DNA of 5,079 nt, from contig CAMKMR010000155.1 of the NCBI GenBank assembly GCA_946413945.1, positions 1 through 5,079 of the forward strand, in the 5' to 3' direction. Shown here piece by piece: positions 1 through 5,079 of the stretch (position 1 is the first letter of the stretch; every line of letters begins with the position of its first letter). This DNA comes from an uncultured Lachnospiraceae bacterium (GTDB lineage Bacteria > Bacillota > Clostridia > Lachnospirales > Lachnospiraceae). A program made the translations under genes and the position numbers. Below the pieces are notes generated by a model. The model was not told where the DNA came from. It ran no database searches and worked only from the letters and a program-made list of their open reading frames with translations.

Positions 1-72
1 CCAGATATTATGATACCATTCCACAGCCTCACGGGCACCCTCAATATCTCCTTTCAATATCTTATTATCCAC
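1..72 (-). CDS. Possible 5' end of an unrecognised gene, cut by the window edge
   Basis: Reading leftward from a GTG at 72-70, the minus strand is open to the window edge for 24 codons. It gives a protein-like, mostly helical peptide that includes KGDIEGAREAVEWYHNIW. A TGA lies in frame just upstream at 81-79, so a gene entering this frame must start here; a TTG at 58-56 is the other candidate. No good ribosome binding site precedes the GTG, which weakens the call. The GTG falls inside the last copy of the 45-bp DnaA-box repeat, so the repeat appears to include the proposed start. I do not recognise the family. It lies in the same direction as the DUF4230-like gene, about 110 bp after that gene's stop, and could be co-transcribed with it. 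The plus strand is also open here, so this may be non-coding. Confidence 0.35.
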   Translation of the reverse strand, partial: MDNKILKGDIEGAREAVEWYHNIW

Positions 73-73
73 A
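65..73 (+). promoter_or_regulatory. DnaA box 1, TTATCCACA
   Basis: Perfect match to the DnaA-box consensus TTATNCACA. It is the first of three identical boxes at exact 45-bp spacing. Binding by DnaA is inferred from the sequence match alone. Confidence 0.55.
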
Positions 74-109
74 ATTTGTCAGCTTATAAACCTATACACT
101 ATCTTTAGT

Positions 110-118
110 TTATCCACA
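110..118 (+). promoter_or_regulatory. DnaA box 2, TTATCCACA
   Basis: Perfect consensus match, same orientation as box 1 and exactly 45 bp from it, at the start of the second repeat copy. Confidence 0.55.
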
Positions 119-154
119 ATTTGCTGTCTTATAAACCCATACATCATCTTTAGT

Positions 155-163
155 TTATCCACA
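155..163 (+). promoter_or_regulatory. DnaA box 3, TTATCCACA
   Basis: Perfect consensus match at the start of the partial third repeat copy. A one-mismatch relative, TTATCAACA, follows at 187-195 and overlaps the last codons of the DUF4230-like gene; that one could be chance. Confidence 0.55.
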
Positions 164-182
164 ATACATCTGCTGACAGGCC

Positions 183-905
183 TTAGTTATCAACATTTTT
201 AACGCTGACATCCACATTAAAGTCTTTAAAATTCGGATTTTCTTTCAGAAAATCAACAATAAGAGCCTTGGCATTTTTTTCTGCTGTTTCCCTGACATCA
301 GGATCATTTATAACTTCATTCTTTTTCTTTTCTAAAAGCTCTGCTTCAAGAGCATTAAAATCACTGAAGTCCTGAGAATTAAGTATTGAATCCTTTGAAT
401 CTACCACTTCAAATGAATCGTGGTGGATCTCATTAGAGAGTATCTCTAATTCCGGCAGGATCACACTTATCTTTTTATTTTCATTATCAATCTCATACTC
501 AATCTTTTCAAAGTCATAGCCTAACTTTACCGTTCCCTTATAAGTAAATACCTGTTTATCAGTTGTAAGTGGAACTCTGGCTCCAAAGAAGGTCTTATAA
601 TCCTCATATACACCTGCATCTTTATAATGATACTCTGATGTGATAAGGTCTCCCACAGGTTTTATAGCTGACTCAACTTCATTTATAGTATAGACATGCT
701 TTTCAGCTGGCTTTTCAGTCTCTATTTCTTCAGTGCTTCCGGCCTCAGTAATACTTTTTAAATCTGCTTCCTCTTTATTCTTTTTTCCATCCACGATATT
801 TAAGATAATGACCACTAGTAGAATTAGTGTAAGAACCGCCACAAGAAGTATAAGTTTTATGATAGATTCATTATTTTCTTTTTCGTTACTTTGATTTTTT
901 TCCAC
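183..905 (-). CDS. DUF4230-like membrane-anchored protein
   Basis: A 240-residue protein starting at GTG (905-903), with GGGGAGGT six bases upstream. Residues 1-14 are polar. Residues 15-38 form one strongly hydrophobic segment with no signal-peptidase site that I can see, so it should be an N-terminal anchor or uncleaved signal. Residues 39-69 are a charged, Glu/Lys-rich linker, probably outside the membrane. From about residue 70 to the end the pattern fits DUF4230: VGDLITSEYHYKD, then YKGTVKLGYDFEKIEYEID, then ISVILPELEILSNEI, then a C-terminal charged helix with the ETAEKNAKALIVDFL stretch. The family assignment is from memory of its pattern; its biochemical role is unknown. The gene is divergent from the acyl synthetase gene. 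I see no terminator after it, so transcription could continue into the repeat array and the possible gene at the left edge. Confidence 0.8.
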   Translation of the reverse strand: MEKNQSNEKENNESIIKLILLVAVLTLILLVVIILNIVDGKKNKEEADLKSITEAGSTEEIETEKPAEKHVYTINEVESAIKPVGDLITSEYHYKDAGVYEDYKTFFGARVPLTTDKQVFTYKGTVKLGYDFEKIEYEIDNENKKISVILPELEILSNEIHHDSFEVVDSKDSILNSQDFSDFNALEAELLEKKKNEVINDPDVRETAEKNAKALIVDFLKENPNFKDFNVDVSVKNVDN

Positions 906-911
906 GTCTTT

Positions 912-919
912 ACCTCCCC
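912..919 (-). promoter_or_regulatory. Ribosome binding site of the DUF4230-like gene
   Basis: The minus strand reads GGGGAGGT, six bases before the GTG at 905. It is a near-perfect anti-16S match and supports this non-ATG start. Confidence 0.8.
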
Positions 920-972
920 AAAAGTATTATTTATTTTGTCTTATATAAACCCCTTTTAACATTTCAGTTTCC

Positions 973-1001
973 TTGACATTTTTTCAATCTTTATTTAGAT
1001 T
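973..1001 (+). promoter_or_regulatory. Candidate sigma-A promoter for the acyl synthetase gene (upstream)
   Basis: A perfect -35 TTGACA (973-978) is followed after 17 bp by TAGATT (996-1001), a four-of-six match to the -10 consensus. Transcription would start near 1008 and give a leader of about 65 bases. Confidence 0.45.
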
Positions 1002-1023
1002 ATACAACAAATAATGCGTTTTG

Positions 1024-1032
1024 TGTTATAAT
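1024..1032 (+). promoter_or_regulatory. Candidate extended -10 promoter for the acyl synthetase gene (downstream)
   Basis: TGTTATAAT is a perfect extended -10 (TGn then TATAAT). No good -35 stands at the usual distance, which extended -10 promoters can tolerate. Transcription would start near 1039 and give a leader of about 35 bases. It overlaps the left arm of the inverted repeat at 1024-1051. Confidence 0.5.
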
Positions 1033-1051
1033 GTCAAAGTGTCATTTAACA
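1024..1051. promoter_or_regulatory. Inverted repeat over the -10 element, possible operator
   Basis: Left arm TGTTA-T-AATG (1024-1033) pairs with right arm CATT-TAACA (1043-1051), nine base pairs with one bulged T, around a nine-base centre. It covers the extended -10 and the likely start site, where a repressor would block transcription. If transcription starts at the upstream promoter instead, it could fold as an RNA hairpin. I do not recognise it as the operator of a named regulator. Confidence 0.35.
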
Positions 1052-1060
1052 TAAATGAAA

Positions 1061-1067
1061 AAGGGAG
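1061..1067 (+). promoter_or_regulatory. Ribosome binding site of the acyl synthetase gene
   Basis: AAGGGAG lies six bases before the ATG at 1074. Confidence 0.7.
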
Positions 1068-1073
1068 TTATAT

Positions 1074-2699
1074 ATGAAGATCAAAAACAAGAAATATGAC
1101 CTGTATGAAACACTTCAACCTGTAAAGAACTTTAAAGATCTTGTTTCAATGAGAGCTGAACTTAGTTCTGACAAAGTTGCATTTTCATACAATAATGAAT
1201 CAGATACAAAAATAAAGAAAACTTTCGGCCAGGTAGCAAAAGAAGTAAACTGCCTGGGTACATGGCTTTTTAAACAGGGTTATAAAGTAGAAAATTCTCA
1301 GCATCATATTGCTGTTCTGGGAGATAATTCATATAACTGGCTTCTCTCATTTCTTTCTATAACAAATGGTGGAAATGTAGCTGTCCCAATCGATAAAGAT
1401 CTTTCTGAGAGCGAAGTAATGCGCATCGTTAAAAAAGCTGATGTTGAAGCTATCTTTATCGACGATTCTAAAAAAGACCTGGTTAAAGAAATGCCTCAGG
1501 ATAAGGTATTCCTTATGAGCGAACTCGCAACTCTTGTTGCAGAAGGTCAGGACCTTATCAATAAAGGGTTTAAAGATTACTTTGCCGCAGACCCTAAAGA
1601 TGAAGATGATTGTATCATAATCTTTACTTCCGGAACATCGGGCCAGAGCAAGGGTGCTGAGCTCACAAACAGAAATATCGGAAGCGAACTTACACTCACT
1701 GTAAAGAACTTTATCCTTGAAGGAAATACAGTAGCAGTTCTTCCTTTCCATCATGCATTTGGTCTTATTGTTGGAATATTCATGGTTTACTACTACGGCC
1801 AGGAAACATTTATCAATAAGAACTTAAGAACAATATCAAAGGCTCTTGTTACAGAAAAGCCTCATACTATGTTCCTTGTGCCACTTTTTGTTGAAGCCTT
1901 CCATAAGCAGATCTGGCGTGCTGCTGATAAGCAGAAGTCTACAGCAAAATTAAAGGCTGCTATGACTCTCAGCGATCAGATGCTTAAAACAGGACTTGAT
2001 TTGCGTGAAAAATTCTTTGCATCAGTCCTTACACCTTTTGGTAAAAACCTTAAATATATAATCTGCGGTGGCGCAGCCCTTGATCCTTTCTATGTAAAGG
2101 AATTCAGAAGCTGGGGCATCGAGATCTTAAACGGATATGGTATGACAGAATGTTCTCCTGTAGTTTCTGTAAATAGAAATTTACACCACAAGGACGGAAC
2201 TGTTGGACTCGGAATTCCAGAAGCAGAATTTATGACTGCTGAGGACGAAGAATTATTAGTCCGTGGGCCATTTCTTATGAAGGGTTACTATAAAGATCCT
2301 GAGATCACAGCCGAGGCAATCACAGAAGACGGCTGGTATCATACAGGTGATTTAGGTCACCTTGATTCAGAAGGCTTCATTCATCTTACAGGAAGAAAGA
2401 AAAATCTCATCATCTTAAGCACAGGCGAGAACATTTCTCCTGAAGAACTCGAAGGTGATATCTCGATAGATGAAGGCGTCAACGAAGTTTTAGTATATGA
2501 AGATAATGGACAGATCGTTGCAGAGATCTTCCCTGAGGAAGCTTTTATGGGAAATGCAACTTATTTCGATAAACTTATAAAGAAGATCAATCATCCTCGT
2601 CCAGCTTATAAACATATAACCGAAGTAAGACTTCGCGAAGAAGAATTTCCTAAGAATTCAACTCATAAGATTCTCCGTAAAAACTGGGGTAAAAAATAA
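1074..2699 (+). CDS. AMP-forming long-chain acyl-CoA/acyl-ACP synthetase
   Basis: A 541-residue member of the ANL (AMP-binding) superfamily. It should activate a carboxylic acid, most likely a fatty acid, with ATP to acyl-AMP plus pyrophosphate and pass the acyl group to CoA or acyl carrier protein, in the cytoplasm or at the membrane face. Motifs are present in order: FTSGTSGQSKG phosphate loop (184-194), PFHHAFGL (224-231), CGGAAL (331-336), NGYGMTECSP (353-362), YHTGDLG with Asp426, TGRKKN with Arg441, and C-terminal PKNSTHKILRK whose Lys532 sits at the catalytic lysine position. The length is at the short end for fatty acyl synthetases, but no domain is missing. Nothing visible separates CoA from ACP as acceptor, nor fixes chain length. 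AAGGGAG six bases before the ATG supports the start. The gene has its own promoter region and a terminator after it, so it is probably monocistronic. Confidence 0.92.
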   Translation: MKIKNKKYDLYETLQPVKNFKDLVSMRAELSSDKVAFSYNNESDTKIKKTFGQVAKEVNCLGTWLFKQGYKVENSQHHIAVLGDNSYNWLLSFLSITNGGNVAVPIDKDLSESEVMRIVKKADVEAIFIDDSKKDLVKEMPQDKVFLMSELATLVAEGQDLINKGFKDYFAADPKDEDDCIIIFTSGTSGQSKGAELTNRNIGSELTLTVKNFILEGNTVAVLPFHHAFGLIVGIFMVYYYGQETFINKNLRTISKALVTEKPHTMFLVPLFVEAFHKQIWRAADKQKSTAKLKAAMTLSDQMLKTGLDLREKFFASVLTPFGKNLKYIICGGAALDPFYVKEFRSWGIEILNGYGMTECSPVVSVNRNLHHKDGTVGLGIPEAEFMTAEDEELLVRGPFLMKGYYKDPEITAEAITEDGWYHTGDLGHLDSEGFIHLTGRKKNLIILSTGENISPEELEGDISIDEGVNEVLVYEDNGQIVAEIFPEEAFMGNATYFDKLIKKINHPRPAYKHITEVRLREEEFPKNSTHKILRKNWGKK

Positions 2700-2706
2700 G
2701 TTTTAA

Positions 2707-2739
2707 ATAAAGACTGCGGTAATATGCCGCAGTCTTTAT
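2707..2739 (+). terminator. Stem-loop terminator after the acyl synthetase gene
   Basis: A perfect 13-bp stem (2707-2719 with 2727-2739, core AAAGACTGCGG / CCGCAGTCTTT) closes a seven-base loop, starting seven bases after the TAA. The stem is GC-rich near the loop and A/T-rich at its base. The T run is short and partly inside the stem, so termination may be incomplete, but position and symmetry fit an intrinsic terminator that separates this gene from the regulator downstream. Confidence 0.75.
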
Positions 2740-2800
2740 CATAACTATATCAATTTGAGTTTTATCCATACTTTTTTTGTCTTAGTCCGAGGTAATTTTC

Positions 2801-4195
2801 ATGCTCACATATACATTTAAGGACAATTCCATTCCTTTATATATTCAAGCCTATAATTATATAAAAAATGATATAGTCAGCGGAATTCTCAGCCCCAACG
2901 AAAAGCTCCCTTCAAAAAGAGCCTTTGCCGAGAATAACGGGATAAGTATCATCACGATCCAGAACGCCTATGAGCAACTTTCCAGTGAGGGCTATATCTA
3001 TGCCAAAGCAAGAAGCGGTTACTATGTATCAGAAATAAAAACAAGACCTCTTATCCCTCAGGCCGCCATCTCCACTGAAAAGATCTGCCTTCCTAAAAAA
3101 GAGGAAAATATCGATATAGACCTTTCCAGCAACAAGATGGATCCTGATAATTTTCCTTTCTCTATCTGGGCAAAGATTTCCAGAGACACTATCTCAAATA
3201 AGAGCAGGGAACTTATGGAGATATCCCCTTCCTCTGGCTGCCTGGTCTTAAGAGAAGCTATAAAAGAACATCTAAGGTCATTTAGAGGAATGCTCGTAGA
3301 TCCAGCTCAGATAATAATCGGCGCAGGAACAGAATACCTCTATGGTCTTATAATCCAGCTTCTTGGCTATGACAAAACTTACTGCACTGAAAATCCCGGC
3401 TATAAAAAACTGGCAAAAATCTATGAACAATATAATATCAACTGTAACTTTCTTGATATGGATGAGAAAGGCCTTTCTATAAAAAGCCTTAATGAATCAA
3501 AAGCAGATATTGCCCACATAAGTCCCAATCACCACTTTCCGACCGGTATAACTATGCCGGCTGACAGGCGATATGAGATACTTGCATGGGCAAATGAAGC
3601 TTCAAACCGTTATATAATTGAAGATGACTATGACAGTGAATTCAGAATAAATAAAAAACCGATCCCTACTTTATTCAGCATCGACGCCTGTCAAAAAGTC
3701 ATTTATATCAATACCTTTTCAAAATCCCTGTCTCCAACAATAAGGATTAGTTATATGATCCTTCCTGTGGAACTTGCAAACCTTTACTATAAACGCCTGT
3801 CATTTTATTCATGTACTGTCTCAAACTTTGAACAATACACCCTGGCCAGCTTTATAAAAGAAGGTTATTTTGAAAAGCATATCAATCGCATGCGCCTTTA
3901 TTACGCACGGCAAAGGCAGAAACTGATAAACCTGATAAATTTAAGTCCTCTTAAAGAGAAAATCGATATCCTTGAAAATGAATCCGGCCTGCATTTTCTT
4001 ATCCGTATCCATACCAGATATAAAGACAAAGTCATTTGCGAAAGACTAGCTGCTCTTGGTATAAAGCTGGTTCCTCTTTATGACTATTATCTAAGCTCCA
4101 AAAAAGTAGAAGAGCATTATTTTCTTATCAACTATTCAAATCTGGATATGGAAAAAATGCCTGCAGTTTTTGATAAGATTGCAGCAATTATTTAA
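2801..4195 (+). CDS. MocR/GabR-type transcriptional regulator (GntR helix plus aminotransferase fold)
   Basis: A 464-residue, full-length MocR-family protein. Residues about 10-78 are a GntR winged helix (IPLYIQAYNYIKNDI, then LPSKRAFAENNGISIITIQNAYEQLSSEGYIYAKARSGYYV). After a linker, residues about 105-460 have a class I aminotransferase fold: ENPGYKK (Tyr201), SPNHHFPTG (241-249), EDDYDSEF with Asp275 and Tyr277, and NTFSKSLSP with Lys308 as the PLP Schiff-base lysine. The Asp-Tyr-Lys spacing matches what I recall for B. subtilis GabR (279, 281, 312), so PLP should bind. Such proteins are DNA-binding regulators that sense PLP or an amino-acid-like ligand and are usually not active transaminases. 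The target is unclear: no pdxST, gabT or other classic partner is visible. GAGGT seven bases before the ATG supports the start. No convincing promoter was found in the 60 bp after the terminator. Confidence 0.9.
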   Translation: MLTYTFKDNSIPLYIQAYNYIKNDIVSGILSPNEKLPSKRAFAENNGISIITIQNAYEQLSSEGYIYAKARSGYYVSEIKTRPLIPQAAISTEKICLPKKEENIDIDLSSNKMDPDNFPFSIWAKISRDTISNKSRELMEISPSSGCLVLREAIKEHLRSFRGMLVDPAQIIIGAGTEYLYGLIIQLLGYDKTYCTENPGYKKLAKIYEQYNINCNFLDMDEKGLSIKSLNESKADIAHISPNHHFPTGITMPADRRYEILAWANEASNRYIIEDDYDSEFRINKKPIPTLFSIDACQKVIYINTFSKSLSPTIRISYMILPVELANLYYKRLSFYSCTVSNFEQYTLASFIKEGYFEKHINRMRLYYARQRQKLINLINLSPLKEKIDILENESGLHFLIRIHTRYKDKVICERLAALGIKLVPLYDYYLSSKKVEEHYFLINYSNLDMEKMPAVFDKIAAII

Positions 4196-4833
4196 TAACC
4201 TAATTCTTCTCCTACAAGGATTACCTTGATTCTTCCCGGCACTCTGGAAGCACGAGTTACAACTTCTTCACAACAGATTGTTTCCTGAAGACAGTTGCCA
4301 CATCTTCCAGTAGTTGCACATGGAGTATTGCAATTAAGTCTGACAGTATTTGCAGGTGAAGAAAAATTCTTTATTCTTCTGATACCGTCCTCAATACTTG
4401 CTACTACCTTATTCATTCCAGCAATTATCAAAACCTGCTCAGGGCCATAGATAAGATAACATACTCTGTTACCTCTTCCATCGATATTGATCAGCTCCCC
4501 ATCTAAGGTGATCGCATTTGTACTCATAAGAAATGTATCTGCGTTGATAGTAAGTCTGTTTAATTCCTTTATTTCTTCCGGAGTCTTATAGTTTTCTCTT
4601 ACGATAAGATTATGCCCCGCCTTCTTTATCCTTTCTTTAAGATCAGAATTATCGATAGTCATTGAACCACCATAAGCCACATTTTTAGAAGCTTCTCCTA
4701 TAAGCTGAAGAGCTTTACTCATAGCCTCATTAATATCATCGGCATAGTATCCTTCCATCTTTCTTGCTTCTAACTTTTTAATTATTGTCTCTGCCTGATT
4801 CTTGTAAAAAATCTTTTTATTCTTATCCTGCAT
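4192..4833 (-). CDS. LUD-domain protein (lactate-utilization-related, DUF162 type)
   Basis: A 213-residue protein starting at ATG 4833-4831. The frame stays open upstream to a TTG at 4980, but AGGGAGGT seven bases before 4833 marks the internal ATG as the start, and LUD similarity begins only there. It looks like a stand-alone LUD protein: an N-terminal helix pair, AYGGSMTIDNSDLKE (Gly55-Gly56-Ser57), a STNAITLDGELINIDGRGNRV core at about residues 104-124, YGPEQVLIIAGMNKVV, and a C-terminal Cys-rich tail with Cys168, 172, 178, 181, 187 and 188 after RLN. LUD proteins include LutB/LutC, which take part in L-lactate oxidation, but short stand-alone members are mostly of unknown function. No lutA or other lut gene is in the window, so a lactate role is not shown. 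The gene converges on the MocR gene with a four-base overlap of stop codons. Confidence 0.85.
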   Translation of the reverse strand: MQDKNKKIFYKNQAETIIKKLEARKMEGYYADDINEAMSKALQLIGEASKNVAYGGSMTIDNSDLKERIKKAGHNLIVRENYKTPEEIKELNRLTINADTFLMSTNAITLDGELINIDGRGNRVCYLIYGPEQVLIIAGMNKVVASIEDGIRRIKNFSSPANTVRLNCNTPCATTGRCGNCLQETICCEEVVTRASRVPGRIKVILVGEELGY

Positions 4834-4840
4834 TTTGAAA

Positions 4841-4848
4841 ACCTCCCT
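4841..4848 (-). promoter_or_regulatory. Ribosome binding site deciding the LUD gene start
   Basis: The minus strand reads AGGGAGGT, seven bases before the ATG at 4833. It favours this ATG over the TTG at 4980, which has no such site and would add an unrelated 49-residue extension that translates the ribosome binding site itself. Confidence 0.85.
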
Positions 4849-4872
4849 GTATCTTATTATCCTGTTATATAC

Positions 4873-4899
4873 TTTATAACATACTTTTGCTCTGTGCAA
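4873..4899 (-). promoter_or_regulatory. Candidate promoter of the LUD gene
   Basis: On the minus strand TGTTATAAA (4881-4873) is an extended -10, and TTGCAC (4899-4894) could be a -35, although the 15-bp spacer is short. The stretch has other TATAAT-like sites (for example 4906-4901), so the exact start is uncertain. The extended -10 resembles that of the acyl synthetase gene. Confidence 0.35.
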
Positions 4900-4970
4900 G
4901 ATTATAACTCCTGCTATCCCGCCAGCTATGATATAACATAAGCTATGTATATCTCCTAGCGGCTCAATAC

Positions 4971-5079
4971 CTAGCAACAATCAATATCTGACAACAATCG
5001 ATATCTGACAACAATCGATATCTGGCAACAATCAATATCTGGCAACAATCGATATCTGGCAACAATCGATATCTGGCAA
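4971..5079. repeat. 17-bp tandem repeat, six copies plus a partial, continuing past the window
   Basis: Copies start at 4971, 4988, 5005, 5022, 5039 and 5056, with a seven-base partial at 5073. The commonest unit is CTGGCAACAATCGATAT. Copies 2 and 3 are identical to each other, as are 5 and 6. Base 13 runs A, G, G, A, G, G, which gives a 51-bp higher-order period. Copies degrade at the left edge: 4956-4970 is a shortened relative, and an ATATCT at 4949 keeps nearly the same phase. There are no spacers, so it is not a CRISPR array. It lies upstream of the LUD gene. I do not recognise it as a named repeat. Confidence 0.92.

Larger units (their letters stand above)
65..168. repeat. 45-bp tandem repeat, two full copies plus a partial, each with a DnaA box
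   Basis: Copies run 65-109 and 110-154, and a partial third starts at 155. The two full copies match at 38 of 45 positions by eye. Each begins with TTATCCACAA, and the first two share a CTTATAAAC core and an ATCTTTAG end. Just left of the array, ATCTTATTATCC looks like a shortened copy of the repeat junction. The unit length is a multiple of three. Read on the minus strand, the copies give related 15-residue peptides beginning IVDKLK, interrupted by a TGA at 81-79. The array lies in the gap between the DUF4230-like gene and the possible gene at the left edge. Confidence 0.85.

Noticed and set aside
1..9. CCAGATATT at the window start, the reverse complement of part of the 17-bp repeat
   Set aside because: The match is only nine bases and the neighbouring sequence does not follow the repeat. 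A match of this length is expected by chance in a window of this size.
1347..1754. Minus-strand open frame of 135 codons
   Set aside because: It lies wholly inside the acyl synthetase gene, opposite its conserved motifs, with no recognisable domain. It is a shadow frame.
2762..2770. A further DnaA box, TTATCCATA
   Set aside because: It has a mismatch at a conserved base, is isolated, and lies in an AT-rich leader. Chance explains it.
4215..4228. CAAGG-ATTA-CCTTG hairpin as terminator of the MocR gene
   Set aside because: The stem is only five base pairs, lacks a T run, and lies in the LUD coding sequence.
4834..4980. N-terminal extension of the LUD protein to the TTG at 4980
   Set aside because: The 49 extra residues translate through a strong ribosome binding site and promoter-like sequence, the TTG lacks a binding site, and LUD similarity starts at the internal ATG. 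The hydrophobic stretch in the extension is probably accidental.
4971..5079. CRISPR array
   Set aside because: The 17-bp units are directly adjacent, with no spacers between them, and no cas genes are nearby.

Overview
The window comes from an AT-rich, low-GC Gram-positive bacterium. Strong GGAGG-type ribosome binding sites and the protein types (a DUF4230-like membrane protein, a short LUD-domain protein, a MocR regulator) point to the Firmicutes. The overall style resembles Lachnospiraceae such as Butyrivibrio, but that placement is an impression, not a test. I see no transposase, integrase, phage gene, CRISPR array, tRNA or rRNA.

Layout from left to right. Positions 1-72 may hold the 5' end of a minus-strand gene that runs off the window. 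Positions 65-168 hold a 45-bp tandem repeat in which each copy carries a perfect DnaA box (TTATCCACA). Positions 183-905 (minus) encode a single-pass membrane-anchored protein of the DUF4230 type. A 168-bp divergent intergenic region follows, with promoter elements and an inverted repeat. Positions 1074-2699 (plus) encode a 541-aa AMP-forming acyl-CoA/acyl-ACP synthetase with all its core motifs, followed by a strong stem-loop terminator. Positions 2801-4195 (plus) encode a full-length MocR/GabR-type regulator: a GntR winged helix fused to a PLP-binding aminotransferase fold. It converges on a minus-strand LUD-domain gene (4192-4833), and the two stop codons overlap by four bases. Positions 4971-5079 hold a 17-bp tandem repeat that continues past the window edge.

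The genes do not form one obvious pathway. The synthetase probably activates fatty acids for lipid synthesis or salvage. The DUF4230 protein is a cell-envelope protein of unknown role, transcribed divergently from it. The MocR regulator and the LUD protein are convergent, so they are not one operon, and the regulator's target cannot be read from this window.

No clearly new multi-gene system is visible. The most unusual material is the two tandem-repeat arrays at the ends: the DnaA-box array on the left, and on the right a 17-bp array with a 51-bp higher-order period and one reverse-strand reading frame open throughout.
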